The notes below the pieces were generated by a model, which saw nothing but the letters and a program-made list of their open reading frames with translations, did no database searches and had not been told where the DNA came from. The translations under genes were made by a program, and so were the position numbers. Below are positions 36,322-46,196 of a DNA stretch of 50,888 nucleotides, one piece after another (within the stretch, counting starts at the first letter, position 1; every line of letters begins with the position of its first letter). The stretch spans positions 1 to 50,888 of the forward strand of contig QCGF01000002.1 of assembly GCA_003278175.1 (NCBI GenBank), read 5' to 3'. This DNA is from Prochlorococcus sp. AG-363-P15 (GTDB lineage: Bacteria > Cyanobacteriota > Cyanobacteriia > PCC-6307 > Cyanobiaceae).

Positions 36322-37782
36322 TCAAGGAATGAATTGACTCTTTGGTTTATTTGTCATCACGTCGGCAGCTTTCTCATACTGGTGAGCAACCTGCAACAAA
36401 CTCGATTCTTTAAGTACATTGGCAATGAGCTGGAGACCAACAGGCAATCCTGATTGATCAAAGCCACATGGAAGGCTAATAGCAGGAAGACCAGCTAAAT
36501 TTGCCGGAATAGTTAGCAAATCTGAAAGATACATTGATACTGGATCTTCAGAATGAGAACCAACTTTAAAAGCAGTTGTCGGAGCTGTAGGTGTTAACAA
36601 AATATCAGCCTTAGTGAAAGCATTTTCAAAGTCTTGGCGGATTAATGTTCTAACTTTCTGAGCTTTCTTGTAATAAGCATCAACATAACCAGCTGACAAA
36701 GCATATGTCCCAATCAAGATGCGACGTTTCACCTCAGAACCAAAGCCCTCAGTCCTACTTTTTGTTGTCATCGCCTCAAGACTGCCAGATTGTTGTGTGC
36801 GATAGCCATATTTGACTCCGTCATAACGAGCCAAATTTGCCGATGCCTCTGAGGGAGCAATGACGTAATAAGTAGCTATTCCATCATTAAATCGAGGACA
36901 ACTAACTTCTACCAATTCAGCACCAAGAGACTCAAGTAAATCTGCAGCGGCCAAAACCGAGTTCTTTACTTCACTTGATAAACCTTTTTGATCAAAGCAT
37001 TCTTTAATTAGCCCAATGCGGAGGCCAGCAACTGATTTTCCAAGTGAATCCGTAAAGCTAGGAACTGTAACTTTTAAACTAGTCGAATCTCGAGGGTCAC
37101 TCCCAGCTATAACTTGCAAGATTTCTGCAGTATCAGCGACGCTATTAGTAAAAGGACCAACTTGATCTAATGAGCTAGCAAAAGCGACCAATCCCCAACG
37201 ACTAACAAGACCATAAGTTGGTTTAAGTCCAACCACACCACAAAAAGAGGCAGGTTGCCTAATTGAACCTCCAGTATCAGAGCCCAAAGCAGCAATACAT
37301 TCACCTGCGGCTACAGCAGCAGCACTACCGCCTGAACTGCCACCAGGGACCCTAGTTGTATTCCATGGATTAGAAGTAGCACCAAAAGCAGAAGTTTCAG
37401 TAGAACTTCCCATTGCGAACTCATCAAGGTTCGTTTTACCTAGAAGAACTGCTCCTGACTGCCAAAGTTTTTCAGTAACTGTGGATTCATAAGGTGGAAC
37501 AAAATGTTCGAGCATTCGACTTGAACATGTTGTTTTTATTCCTTTAGTACAGAGATTATCCTTAATTGCTATTGGGATGCCAGCCAAGGGTGGAAGAGGG
37601 TCACCTGCAGCACGAGCGTCATCAATTCGTTTTGCATCTTTACGTGCCCTCTCTGAAGTCACCTCCAAGAAAGCATTTAATTTCCCATCAACCTGCTTAA
37701 TGCGAGAAAGCTTCTGATCAACTAATTCTCTAGCAGATATATTGCCGAGCTTTAGCTGCTCACGCAATTCGGCGATAGACAT
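36322..37782 (-). CDS. gatA: Asp-tRNA(Asn)/Glu-tRNA(Gln) amidotransferase subunit A
   Basis: This 486-aa amidase with the Ser-cisSer-Lys triad is Lys74 (IAIKDNL), Ser150 (GGSSGGS) and Ser173 ([12 protein letters not shown]). With GatB and GatC it converts Glu-tRNA(Gln) to Gln-tRNA(Gln), and in cyanobacteria this is the only route to charged tRNA-Gln. The full amidase core and C-terminal DUF-like stretch [18 protein letters not shown] are present. It lies between the frameshifted DUF1816 gene and dnaE, all on the minus strand. Confidence 0.97.
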   Translation of the reverse strand: MSIAELREQLKLGNISARELVDQKLSRIKQVDGKLNAFLEVTSERARKDAKRIDDARAAGDPLPPLAGIPIAIKDNLCTKGIKTTCSSRMLEHFVPPYESTVTEKLWQSGAVLLGKTNLDEFAMGSSTETSAFGATSNPWNTTRVPGGSSGGSAAAVAAGECIAALGSDTGGSIRQPASFCGVVGLKPTYGLVSRWGLVAFASSLDQVGPFTNSVADTAEILQVIAGSDPRDSTSLKVTVPSFTDSLGKSVAGLRIGLIKECFDQKGLSSEVKNSVLAAADLLESLGAELVEVSCPRFNDGIATYYVIAPSEASANLARYDGVKYGYRTQQSGSLEAMTTKSRTEGFGSEVKRRILIGTYALSAGYVDAYYKKAQKVRTLIRQDFENAFTKADILLTPTAPTTAFKVGSHSEDPVSMYLSDLLTIPANLAGLPAISLPCGFDQSGLPVGLQLIANVLKESSLLQVAHQYEKAADVMTNKPKSQFIP

Positions 37783-37834
37783 CTACTTTTTGATTAATTT
37801 AATTGTGACGCTATCAGTATTATGTGCACAATTT

Positions 37835-38069
37835 TCAATAAGTAGTAAGTGGCTCACCTCTGCGTCCTCGAATCAAAGTGTGCTTAATTGAGTTAGAACC
37901 TTCTACAGAAAGATCTTCCAAGAAACTTGAAAGATTTAACCTGAGACTTCTACGAGTCAGGAATGGCCCATACCAATAAGTAACGTCTGGCGCACTGGTC
38001 TCAACCTTAGCCCACCAAGCAAAACCAAATTTATTACCGAAGCTGCGAAGCCCCCCTAATTGCCCCCAT
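37835..38069 (-). pseudogene. DUF1816-like gene with a single-base frameshift in a G6 run
   Basis: The minus strand from 38040 to 37835 encodes a DUF1816-type sequence: WWAKVETSAPDVTYWYGPFL, followed by a FLEDLSVEGSNSIKHTLIRG region and a REPLTT-like end, terminating TGA at 37835-37837. No ATG, GTG or TTG lies in that frame upstream of the conserved part before a TAG stop. In the other frame an ATG at 38069 gives M-G-A-I-R-G. Removing one G from the six-G run (38051-38056) would join ATG to the conserved part and give a normal 77-aa protein. Either a sequencing error, a real pseudogene or frameshifting could explain this. It lies 52 bases before gatA. Confidence 0.75.
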
Positions 38070-38158
38070 AAGGACTAAAGCATGGATTAACTATTCTGCC
38101 TTCTTACTAATGCATTATTAATTAAAGGATTGTATTCCCTGACGAATGAAAGTAGTTA

Positions 38159-39586
38159 TTAAAGTTGAATGTTCTCGTCAAAAAGGCCAGAATCACTTGT
38201 GGTACAAGGCTTTCCAGTGATTTCATTGACATATATATCTGAAACTGAGTCGAACTCAGACCCTGTAGAAATATTTTTGTCCTTGCTCTTTTCTTTAACC
38301 TGCTCATTCATTAAGTGTGATGATTCGCTCCCCTGTTGTGATAAGGATGCATATTTGGGACGAACCATTCTTGGTGAAGGAGCCTGCCCAGAGAGACCTT
38401 TCATCCAACCATTCCGAGCAACCTCATATAAGAAAACTGCCGTTGCCACAGAAGCATTCAAGCTAGGAGTCACTCCACGCAGAGGGATTCTGACCAAATG
38501 ATCACAATGCCGTCTGGTTACCAATGAGATTCCTTTCCCTTCCGAACCAGTCACAAGGACCAAAGGACCTTCGAGATCAACCTCTGGAAGAGTTTCGCTA
38601 CCCTCTTCTGCTAAACCAATAACGAGATAACCAGATTTTTTAAGTTCCTCAAGCGATCTATTTAGATTTACGACTCTCGCTACAGGTAAATGTTCTAAAG
38701 CTCCTGCTGCAACTTTTGCTACAGAGCCTGTCAAACCAGCACTACGTCGTTGAGGAAGCACTAAACCATGCGCGCCAAATGCTTCTGCAGAACGTACTAT
38801 TGCTCCCAAATTTTGCGGATCGGTGAGTCCATCAAGCGCTAACAAAAGAGGAGGTTCTCCTAATTCATTGCATCCTTCAATAAGAGTTGATAGATCAAGA
38901 GTTTCAGCAGAAGCGGTCTGAATTGCTATTCCCTGATGAACAGCTCCATTTGTTAACTGGCCAAGACGAGCCCATGTAACTTCCTCTACCAATACTCCGG
39001 ATGATTTCGCATCCCTAAGCAACTGAAGGAACCGCTGAGAATTTCTTAATTCAGGCGTGCACCAAATCCTGTGGAGTGGTCTTCCAGCTTCAAGAGCAGA
39101 TTGTGTCGCATGTCGCCCCCAAAGCATGTCATCAGAGGGACTTTGGCCATAGCCGGGTCCATTATTAGAAGTAATAACCTCCCCTTCAGGATATGAATTA
39201 CCATCCGTCTGACTGGCCAAAGATGTTCTATTAATTTGCAACCGATTTCTTACTTTTCGATCGATTGCCCTCCCTACAGCTCTTCTATTGGTAATTCTCC
39301 TGGAAGATGATGACCTTGATTGAGATCTCTCATTCTCATTTTCAAGTAATCCACCTCGCTCCTTCCCTTGTCGAATCTGGCGATACGGCCTATTTCTAGC
39401 AATTCCCCTTTGGGATTGTCTCTCACCCGTCCTTTTGTTCTTCGAAAAATAAGGACTACCTTCATCTGAAAAAGACTGATCAGCTGAAGATTTTCTAGGA
39501 ACAGGCCTTTTATCCTGCCTACTACGCTCCCCTATTCGTTTTGAGCCATGAGATTTGCCTGAACGACGGTCATAACGTGAATTCAT
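38159..39586 (-). CDS. SpoU/TrmH-family RNA 2'-O-methyltransferase with long basic and acidic extensions
   Basis: This 475-aa protein has a SPOUT core at about 153-395 flanked by unusual regions. The SpoU motifs are DGLTDPQNLGAIVRSAEAFG (252-271), VTGSEGKGIS (345-354) and SLNASVATAVFLYEV (375-389). The RNA_SpoU-binding stretch MLWGRHATQSALEAGRP (154-170) precedes them. This matches RlmB/TrmH enzymes (23S rRNA 2'-O-methylation; exact target not determined). Residues 1-150 are Arg/Ser/Gly-rich and probably disordered, and 396-475 are Ser/Asp-rich. It precedes mrnC in the DNA but lies behind it in transcription, with only 9 bases between the genes. Confidence 0.9.
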   Translation of the reverse strand: MNSRYDRRSGKSHGSKRIGERSRQDKRPVPRKSSADQSFSDEGSPYFSKNKRTGERQSQRGIARNRPYRQIRQGKERGGLLENENERSQSRSSSSRRITNRRAVGRAIDRKVRNRLQINRTSLASQTDGNSYPEGEVITSNNGPGYGQSPSDDMLWGRHATQSALEAGRPLHRIWCTPELRNSQRFLQLLRDAKSSGVLVEEVTWARLGQLTNGAVHQGIAIQTASAETLDLSTLIEGCNELGEPPLLLALDGLTDPQNLGAIVRSAEAFGAHGLVLPQRRSAGLTGSVAKVAAGALEHLPVARVVNLNRSLEELKKSGYLVIGLAEEGSETLPEVDLEGPLVLVTGSEGKGISLVTRRHCDHLVRIPLRGVTPSLNASVATAVFLYEVARNGWMKGLSGQAPSPRMVRPKYASLSQQGSESSHLMNEQVKEKSKDKNISTGSEFDSVSDIYVNEITGKPCTTSDSGLFDENIQL

Positions 39587-39595
39587 TTTTAAAGC

Positions 39596-40003
39596 CTATT
39601 TAAGGTCAGATTCGCTCTCCTCCAGTCGATCCAAAAGCTGTGCTAATCGCGAGGGATTCTTCAAAAAGAGCCACCCAATCATTGTCTCAAATCCTGTGGC
39701 CTTCGCATATACAGCGGCATCACCTTTCCGCGATCCCCGCCCAGATTTATTACGACCTCGTCGCACCAGATCTTTTTCAATTGTGGAAAGATGAGGTTCC
39801 AATATAAGAAGAGCATTGGACTGAGCTTCAGCTTTAACCTCTGCAACAACTGCAACATGCAAATCTTTTGCACGACCTGGTTTATTGCAATGCTTTAAAC
39901 GCTGATGCATCTCCCAGACAGCATCACCTAACCAAGCCAACTGCAACGGTCCTAATACATCAGGAGAACCTGATGAATTCTGGACTCGAATCCATTCAGT
40001 CAA
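39596..40003 (-). CDS. mrnC: Mini-ribonuclease III (MrnC)
   Basis: This 135-aa RNase III domain without a dsRNA-binding domain carries the signature LGDAVWE (Asp27, Glu31) near the start and a second acidic cluster (RRGRNKSGRGSRKGDAAVYAKATGFETMIGWLFL region: key residues KGDAAVYAKATGFE). Mini-III processes the ends of 23S rRNA precursors (established knowledge). Its TTG start at 40003 overlaps the stop of the STAS gene (TTGA), so the two are coupled. Start choice is fixed by this overlap. Confidence 0.93.
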   Translation of the reverse strand: MTEWIRVQNSSGSPDVLGPLQLAWLGDAVWEMHQRLKHCNKPGRAKDLHVAVVAEVKAEAQSNALLILEPHLSTIEKDLVRRGRNKSGRGSRKGDAAVYAKATGFETMIGWLFLKNPSRLAQLLDRLEESESDLK

Positions 40004-40386
40004 GCAGCTAATTGGGTAAAGGCTGTTTTCAGGTCTGGCACTAAATGAAGGAAGTCTTCAAGTCTTACCAACTTGATCGTTTGTGTAACCCTTGCATTCC
40101 CAACAAGAATGAAAGAACGCTTGGAGTCATTGCAATGTTTTGCAATCTGAACCAATGCTCCCAAACCAGAAGAATCAAGGAAATCGATATTTGAGAGTTC
40201 TAAAACCACTGAAGAGCGATTGGCCTTAAGCACATCCTCCACATAGGCCTTGAACTGTTTCTCTGAGTAAGCATCAAGCTGTCCTGTGAAATGAAACACA
40301 AGACATCCTTGCCGCTGCTCAAAGCCACCTCTTAGTGAGACTGTCAAACGTTGCAATTCGGCTATTGGTTTAGTCCCTCGGAACAC
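40000..40386 (-). CDS. STAS-domain anti-anti-sigma factor
   Basis: This 128-aa protein has a single STAS domain with the phosphorylatable motif LDSSGLGALV (Ser72). Such SpoIIAA/RsbV proteins are phosphorylated by RsbW-type kinases and, when dephosphorylated, release sigma factor from the kinase (established knowledge). A candidate kinase lies at 11791-12246. The start is GTG at 40386, with no ATG available. It sits between carA (43 bases) and mrnC (overlap). Confidence 0.88.
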   Translation of the reverse strand: MFRGTKPIAELQRLTVSLRGGFEQRQGCLVFHFTGQLDAYSEKQFKAYVEDVLKANRSSVVLELSNIDFLDSSGLGALVQIAKHCNDSKRSFILVGNARVTQTIKLVRLEDFLHLVPDLKTAFTQLAA

Positions 40387-40429
40387 GAACGCATGAAGTG
40401 TAGTTATTAAAAACGAAGTGCACCACGCT

Positions 40430-41572
40430 TTAACGACGTTCTTCCATCAAAGAGACAAAACGCGCGAAGTGATGATCGGCGTCATGCGGCCCTGGACTAG
40501 CTTCAGGGTGATACTGAATCCCGAAAATAGGACGATTCTTGCAAGCGATTCCCGCAACAGTTTTGTCATTAAGATTTAGATGCGTCACTTTCATAGTTCC
40601 TTTTGGTAAGGATTCAGGGTCAAGCGCAAAGCCATGGTTCTGACTTGTAATTTCCAAATGTCCTGTGGTGCCGCAAGGATGATTTAAACCTCGATGACCA
40701 TATGTAAGTTTGAAAGTCTTCCCACCAAGAGCCAAGCCAAGAATCTGATGACCCAAACAAATTCCAAACATTGGAAAATTAAATTCACTAATCAATCTCT
40801 TTGCAAGATCTATACCTTCTAAGACTGCAGCCGGATCACCAGGACCATTTGAAAAGAAAACGCCTTCAGGAGAGTAATCAAGGATTTCAGATATATCTGA
40901 TTTGACTGGAATAACTTTTACCTCGCATCCATAAGAAGCAAATCTCTCCAAAATGGAAGATTTGATCCCAAAATCAATCGCCACAACTTTATAAGGTCTT
41001 TCATTTTTTGCTTTCATTCTGCGATCAAATTCAACTTTGCTTGGTCTATTCCATATGTATGGCTTATGAGTAGAAACTTCTTCAGCAAGATTCAATCCCT
41101 CCATTACGGGAGAATGTTTAAGGCTCTCCAATAGTTCAAATGCAGAAGATTCTCCGTCAGTGCTAATCACACCGTTCATCGCACCAGAATTCCTGATATG
41201 TCTAACCAAAGCCCTTGTATCTAATCCACTAATTCCAACTATTTTTTCTTCAAGAAGCCAACTTTCAAAAGACTGATTACTTCGCCAACTACTGGGAAAT
41301 CGAGCGAATTCTCGAACAATCACACCTTTTACAGAAGGCATAGATGACTCATTGTCGAATTGGTTTACCCCAGTATTTCCTAATTCGGGATAAGTAAAAG
41401 CAACTAATTGTCCGTAGTAACTGGGATCAGTTAAGACTTCCTGATAACCAGTGATCCCAGTGTTGAAAACAACTTCTCCAAAAGCTTTACCTGGATATCC
41501 GAAAGAGTTTCCCTCAAACAAAGTGCCATCGGCAAGAACCAATAATGCAGGTTTCGCAGATGAAAAAGTCAT
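40430..41572 (-). CDS. carA: Carbamoyl-phosphate synthase small (glutaminase) subunit
   Basis: This 380-aa class I glutamine amidotransferase delivers ammonia to CarB for arginine and pyrimidine synthesis. The catalytic triad is Cys272 in [10 protein letters not shown], His355 and Glu357 in [10 protein letters not shown]. The N-terminal CPSase domain carries [22 protein letters not shown] (in part: [10 protein letters not shown]). Full length. It lies between trpD (37 bases) and the STAS gene on the minus strand. Confidence 0.97.
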   Translation of the reverse strand: MTFSSAKPALLVLADGTLFEGNSFGYPGKAFGEVVFNTGITGYQEVLTDPSYYGQLVAFTYPELGNTGVNQFDNESSMPSVKGVIVREFARFPSSWRSNQSFESWLLEEKIVGISGLDTRALVRHIRNSGAMNGVISTDGESSAFELLESLKHSPVMEGLNLAEEVSTHKPYIWNRPSKVEFDRRMKAKNERPYKVVAIDFGIKSSILERFASYGCEVKVIPVKSDISEILDYSPEGVFFSNGPGDPAAVLEGIDLAKRLISEFNFPMFGICLGHQILGLALGGKTFKLTYGHRGLNHPCGTTGHLEITSQNHGFALDPESLPKGTMKVTHLNLNDKTVAGIACKNRPIFGIQYHPEASPGPHDADHHFARFVSLMEERR

Positions 41573-41609
41573 AGATCAAGGAACAGCAAATCAAATGGTC
41601 ATAGTTTGA

Positions 41610-42650
41610 CTACTTTGGAGAATCCAAAACATTTCTTAGAGTCTCAAGTCTCTTCCAAGGCAATCCACTCTTTAAACAATTTAATGCCGTAGATACTCCA
41701 CAAGCCAAATCTTGTTCTGCACCAGATGCCCACAGAACCAAAGCAGTGTTAAGAGCCACCACTTCCTGCTGTGGTTGAGTTCCTGATCCTTGCAAAACAG
41801 AAGTGATGATCTCTTGATTTTTAGAAAGGTCACCCCCTTTTAATGACTCAATAGATGAAGAAGTCAGGCCCAAATCTGAAGCCTCAAGAGTTGTTGACCT
41901 CAGCTGATTATCAGCAAGTAGGCGAATTTCATTAGGTCCAGCAAGAGACGCTTCATCGATTCCACCTGCACCATGGACTACAACAGCTCTTCTCAAGCCT
42001 AATTTTCGCAATGCATCAGACATTGGCTCTAGCAATTCTCTACTTGCCACACCTAAAACTTGCGCGGAAGGACGAAGAGGGTTCACCAAAGGGCCTAAAA
42101 GATTAAAAATGGTTCTTACTCCAAGACTCTTCCTCAAAGGAGCCAAATTAACTAATGCAGGGTGCCAAGAAGGTGCAAATAAAAAGGTGATATTGGCTTT
42201 TTCAACAGCTGTAACAACAGTCGCCAATGGTGCGTCCAAAGCGAGTCCTAAGGCCTCCAAAACATCAGCCGAACCAACTTTTCCACTAGCGCTACGATTC
42301 CCATGCTTTGCAACATTGACTCCACAGGCTGCGGCTGTAAATGCCACTGCTGTAGAAATATTGAAGGTATCTGCACCATCACCACCTGTTCCACAGGTAT
42401 CAACCATTGAGATGTCTGGAACAGAACATGGCAAAGGACATGCTTCTCTCAAAACCTTTGCCATAGAAGCCAATTCATTACCTGTTGCACCCTTCAGTCG
42501 GAAAGAAGCCAAAAAAGCACCAGTCTGGACAGGTGACAGCTCCTCCTGAAGCCAAGAATTCATAAGAGCTTCTGATTGAAAGTCAGAAAGATCTTTTCCC
42601 TGCAAAAGAATCTCGAGTATTTCTGGCCAGGAAGGAGTTGCATTAGACAT
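41610..42650 (-). CDS. trpD: Anthranilate phosphoribosyltransferase
   Basis: This 346-aa enzyme makes phosphoribosylanthranilate in tryptophan synthesis. Motifs are DTCGTGGDG (84-92) for PRPP binding, [21 protein letters not shown] (115-135; key KHGNRS) and [10 protein letters not shown], with the C-terminal metal-site region. The length is normal. A 146-aa frame on the other strand inside it is a shadow. It is followed by carA, with no functional relation beyond shared transcription. Confidence 0.96.
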   Translation of the reverse strand: MSNATPSWPEILEILLQGKDLSDFQSEALMNSWLQEELSPVQTGAFLASFRLKGATGNELASMAKVLREACPLPCSVPDISMVDTCGTGGDGADTFNISTAVAFTAAACGVNVAKHGNRSASGKVGSADVLEALGLALDAPLATVVTAVEKANITFLFAPSWHPALVNLAPLRKSLGVRTIFNLLGPLVNPLRPSAQVLGVASRELLEPMSDALRKLGLRRAVVVHGAGGIDEASLAGPNEIRLLADNQLRSTTLEASDLGLTSSSIESLKGGDLSKNQEIITSVLQGSGTQPQQEVVALNTALVLWASGAEQDLACGVSTALNCLKSGLPWKRLETLRNVLDSPK

Positions 42651-42755
42651 TGATCAAAAAAGCCCTGTCCTATTCGTATGAGGTAAATAATAGAGAGAAA
42701 ACAAAACTAACCTTAAAAAACCTTGCGACATAAAAAAAGAGGTTAATAGAGAAGA

Positions 42756-43061
42756 TCAATTATTTTGAGAATCTTCCGTGTCAAATCCTGAACCAACAAT
42801 ATCTGCTGCTTTCATTCCAGGCCGATAGCTGCTTTCCCAAATTTTACGAGCCCTTGAATTCAAACTATCTTTGCTAATACCCCACAACACTAAAGTTTTA
42901 TTCATATCATCTTTAAGGTCAGATGCTCCAGGGAAACCTTCATATCGTATAAATAGTCTTGCCAAATCAACAATATCAGCATCTTCAGGTAATTCCTTAG
43001 CCAACAATCGATCAATATGTTCACGGTCAATCGAGTAGAGAGGGTGGTTTTGCTCCTCCAT
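42756..43061 (-). CDS. DUF3288 family protein (101 aa)
   Basis: This soluble 101-aa protein contains HPLYSIDREHIDRLL at residues 6-20, then ELPEDADIVDLARLFIRYEGFPGA and KIWESSYRPG near the C-terminus, the pattern of the cyanobacterial DUF3288 family. Its function is unknown. It lies at the head of the minus-strand run that continues with trpD, and is divergent from the ABC transporter gene by 80 bases. Confidence 0.75.
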   Translation of the reverse strand: MEEQNHPLYSIDREHIDRLLAKELPEDADIVDLARLFIRYEGFPGASDLKDDMNKTLVLWGISKDSLNSRARKIWESSYRPGMKAADIVGSGFDTEDSQNN

Positions 43062-43141
43062 TAAATTAAATTCCTAAAGAAGTCAGCATGCCACCATTTC
43101 CCACCAAAGACCTAAAGGGGTTTACTCTTTAAGAAAAAAAT

Positions 43142-44893
43142 ATGGCAGCATTCCGCCTAGATCTAATCGGTCGATATCTAAGACCACATAGAAAAACATT
43201 GCTCATTGGAGCCTTGTCACTTGTATTAGTAAATATCTTAAGTGTCGCAATTCCAATGGAAGTCAGAAAGATTGTGGATGATTTAAAGGAAGGCTTTTCA
43301 ATTGATGATGTTTTAAAACAAGCAATTTTTATTGTTTGCCTTGCAAGCTCTATGGGGGTTGTTCGACTAATTTCAAGACAATTAGTATTCGGAGTAGGTC
43401 GCCAGGTAGAAGTAGAGCTTCGGCAAAGGCTTTTTGACCATATGCTCACACAGGATCCTGGCTGGGTTCAAGAACTTGGAAGTGGCGAGGTCATCAGTAG
43501 AGCCACAAGTGATGTCGAAAACATTAGGAGATTGCTTGGTTTCACAATATTGAGTCTTACAAATACTGTTCTTGCATATAGCTTCACATTGCCAGCAATG
43601 ATTGCCATAGACCCATTGTTAACCTTGGCAGCTATAGCTCTATATCCAGTAATGCTTGGGACCGTTTCCCTTTTTGGGGGACGGATGGTCAAACAAAGAA
43701 AACTCCAACAGGAGTCTCTTGCAAATTTAAGTGAATTAATTCAAGAAGATCTGTCAGGTATCAGTGCTATTAAGATATATGGTCAGGAGGATTCCGAAAA
43801 GCAAGCATTTAGAGAATTAAATCATAACTATAGAGACTCAGCAATTGGACTTGCAAGAACAGCTAGTACATTATTCCCTTTACTTCAAGGCATCTCGTCA
43901 ATATCTCTTTTATTATTAATTGCACTTGGAAGCATACAATTAGAGAGAGGAGTTCTAAGCGTTGGTGGACTAGTAGCTTTAATATTATACGTAGAAAGAT
44001 TAGTCTTTCCCACTGCTCTTCTTGGCTTTACTTTAAATACTTTTCAAATTGGGCAAGTAAGCCTTGAAAGAGTTGAAGAATTGTTGAAAAGGATGCCAAA
44101 AATAAAAAACTCTTCGCGCACCAAGACTTTAAGAAAACAAATCAACGGCCGTTTAGAGGCCAAAAACCTCACAATTAAGTATAAAGACAGCAACCGCAAT
44201 GCTCTTGAAGAACTCAATTTCGCAATAGACCCTGGAGAATTAGTTGCGGTGGTTGGTCCTGTTGGTTGCGGCAAGACCACACTCGCAAGAGCATTGGCCC
44301 GAATGGTTGAGGTTTCAAAAGGACAGCTATTTCTTGATCAGCATGACGTCTTAGATCTTCGATTAGAAGATCTAAGAAAAAATGTGGCATTTGTTCCTCA
44401 AGAAGGGTATCTATTCACAAACACAATCTCTGAGAACCTTAGTTTTGGAGATCCAGAAGCTTCTCAAGAAAAAATAGAAGCTTCTGCGATTCAAGCCAGG
44501 TTTATGGATGATATAAAAGGTTTTCCTGATGGGTTTAATACATTAGTTGGTGAAAGAGGCATAACATTAAGTGGAGGTCAAAGACAAAGAGCTGCATTAG
44601 GAAGAGCCTTATTAGTTAGATCACCTGTGATTGTGTTAGATGACGCATTAGCAAGTGTCGACAATAAAACAGCCTCCTCAATACTCTCCTCAATAAGAGA
44701 ACAGCGAGATCGAACAATTGTCATGATTAGCCATCAACTTTCTGCAGCAGCTGCCTGTGATCGAATATTAGTGCTTGAGAATGGGCGATTGGTTCAACAA
44801 GGTTCACACTCGGCTTTAATCAAAACCGAAGGGACTTACAAAAGACTTTGGGAGAGGGAAAAGGCTGTAGAAAAGCTTGATTCTGTAGCCTGA
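43142..44893 (+). CDS. ABC exporter half-transporter (fused permease and ATPase)
   Basis: This 583-aa protein has six membrane helices (about 1-310) followed by an ATPase domain. Walker A GPVGCGKTT is at 372-380, the signature LSGGQRQRAALGRALL and Walker B PVIVLDDALASVD follow, and an H-loop SHQLS ends the domain. It is of the MsbA/MDR (ABCB) type and works as a dimer. The substrate is not predictable from sequence; lipids or hydrophobic compounds are typical for the class. It has its own promoter, divergent from the DUF3288 gene. Confidence 0.95.
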   Translation: MAAFRLDLIGRYLRPHRKTLLIGALSLVLVNILSVAIPMEVRKIVDDLKEGFSIDDVLKQAIFIVCLASSMGVVRLISRQLVFGVGRQVEVELRQRLFDHMLTQDPGWVQELGSGEVISRATSDVENIRRLLGFTILSLTNTVLAYSFTLPAMIAIDPLLTLAAIALYPVMLGTVSLFGGRMVKQRKLQQESLANLSELIQEDLSGISAIKIYGQEDSEKQAFRELNHNYRDSAIGLARTASTLFPLLQGISSISLLLLIALGSIQLERGVLSVGGLVALILYVERLVFPTALLGFTLNTFQIGQVSLERVEELLKRMPKIKNSSRTKTLRKQINGRLEAKNLTIKYKDSNRNALEELNFAIDPGELVAVVGPVGCGKTTLARALARMVEVSKGQLFLDQHDVLDLRLEDLRKNVAFVPQEGYLFTNTISENLSFGDPEASQEKIEASAIQARFMDDIKGFPDGFNTLVGERGITLSGGQRQRAALGRALLVRSPVIVLDDALASVDNKTASSILSSIREQRDRTIVMISHQLSAAAACDRILVLENGRLVQQGSHSALIKTEGTYKRLWEREKAVEKLDSVA

Positions 44894-44989
44894 CAAAAAA
44901 GAATTTAATTCCATTAAAAAAACATTTGCGAAAGGTTCAAGACAATCAACCAACTTCTAGCTAGCTCTATTAATAAACAAAGCAATTAA

Positions 44990-45241
44990 ATGAATCCCGG
45001 CATCCCATACGCCGTTCGCTGCAACCTTGCATTTGGAGACATTTATTTGCAAGTCATGGCCTGGATGGCAGTAATTTTTGTCAGCCTTGCAGCTGGTTTA
45101 GCTTTGATGGGCTCTTCCAGACCAATTTTTGCCCTAGTTGGCGTTGGCTTAATCTTGGTTTTAAGCCTTCCCTTCTTGCTCTTCGCCTTTGTAACTACAC
45201 TTTTAAACCATATTCAGCTAGAGCCTTTGCAAGCTGACTAA
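44990..45241 (+). CDS. Small two-helix membrane protein (83 aa)
   Basis: The polar N-terminus MNPGIPYAVRCNLAFGDIYL is followed by two hydrophobic helices (about 23-43 and 47-70) and a short tail. I recognise this as a conserved-looking picocyanobacterial protein with no assigned function. It lies 21 bases before msrA on the same strand and ~96 bases behind the ABC transporter gene. Confidence 0.7.
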   Translation: MNPGIPYAVRCNLAFGDIYLQVMAWMAVIFVSLAAGLALMGSSRPIFALVGVGLILVLSLPFLLFAFVTTLLNHIQLEPLQAD

Positions 45242-45262
45242 AGTTTTCTAAATTCATTAAAT

Positions 45263-45982
45263 ATGTTTAGCTCTTGGCTTAAAAGCAAAGTAACCAAGTT
45301 GGATTCACCTAACCCTTCAACAATAAAACATTTTGTTCTAGGTACCAATATTGATTCAGACCCTGGTGAATTTGAAGAAGAAATTCTATTTGCGTGTGGT
45401 TGCTTTTGGGGAGCAGAAAAATGTTTCTGGAAGCTTCCTGGAGTCGTGACCACAGCTGTTGGATATGCAGGAGGAAGCGCAAAAAATCCAACATATTCTC
45501 AGGTTTGTTCAGGCAAAACTGGCCATACAGAAGTAGTAAGAGTCGTATGGAATAAATTGAAAATTGATCTTAGTGATTTACTTAAGTTATTTTGGGAATG
45601 TCACGACCCAACACAAGGGAACCGTCAAGGGAATGATTCTGGGACACAGTATCGTTCAGCAATATATACAACCAATGAAGGCCAAAGCAAAAAAATTCAA
45701 TCAAGCTTGAATGTCTATCAAGAAAGTTTACAGACTGCAGGCTTTGGATTAATTACAACAGAAATAAATTCAAATCAAATATTTTATTATGCTGAAGATT
45801 ACCATCAACAATATTTAGCAAGGCCCAATAGCAGGCCTTATTGTTCAGCAATGCCAACCAAGGTTACACTCAATGGCTTTCCTGGTTCAGAGTTTAAATT
45901 AGACAAGAAAGTGTGGGAAAAATTCGACTGGAGCATCAGCCATTGTGTCCTAAGAAGTGACAACAGCCCTATCAAGTTATGA
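45263..45982 (+). CDS. msrA: Peptide-methionine (S)-S-oxide reductase
   Basis: This 239-aa enzyme repairs oxidised methionine. The catalytic motif GCFWG is at 46-50 (Cys47), with the downstream VGYAGG and TQYRSAIY motifs (DSGTQYRS). The C-terminal region is long for MsrA, and residues 1-40 form an extra N-terminal piece. Compared with the ~170-210 aa typical length it is extended at both ends. It overlaps the next small gene by 4 bases. Confidence 0.93.
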   Translation: MFSSWLKSKVTKLDSPNPSTIKHFVLGTNIDSDPGEFEEEILFACGCFWGAEKCFWKLPGVVTTAVGYAGGSAKNPTYSQVCSGKTGHTEVVRVVWNKLKIDLSDLLKLFWECHDPTQGNRQGNDSGTQYRSAIYTTNEGQSKKIQSSLNVYQESLQTAGFGLITTEINSNQIFYYAEDYHQQYLARPNSRPYCSAMPTKVTLNGFPGSEFKLDKKVWEKFDWSISHCVLRSDNSPIKL

Positions 45983-46143
45983 ACAATAACTTAGAAGACA
46001 GTACAGTAATTATCGTAATTCTAGCGACTCTGATTATTGTTTTTAGTTTAATATTCTCAATGAGGCCAATGCAACTGAATAATCAGCCATCTATAGAATG
46101 GAGAGACTCTCAAAACACAACCAATAGAGTAGTAGAGCTATAA
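45979..46143 (+). CDS. Small single-helix membrane protein (54 aa), coupled to msrA
   Basis: The ATG at 45979 overlaps the msrA stop as ATGA, a strong hint of coupled translation. The product begins MNNNLEDS, has a hydrophobic helix (TVIIVILATLIIVFSLIFS, about 9-27) and a polar tail ending RVVEL. The membrane topology and overlap support it as a gene. No family is known to me; a role next to MsrA would be a guess. Confidence 0.6.
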   Translation: MNNNLEDSTVIIVILATLIIVFSLIFSMRPMQLNNQPSIEWRDSQNTTNRVVEL

Positions 46144-46196
46144 GATTCATCTTCAGAATGTATATTTATTATGAACTCAATTAAATAAAAATAATT

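Noticed and set aside
42109-42549. 146-aa open frame antisense to trpD
   Set aside because: Ala/Ser/Pro-rich translation of the complementary strand of a conserved enzyme; no start signal or family.
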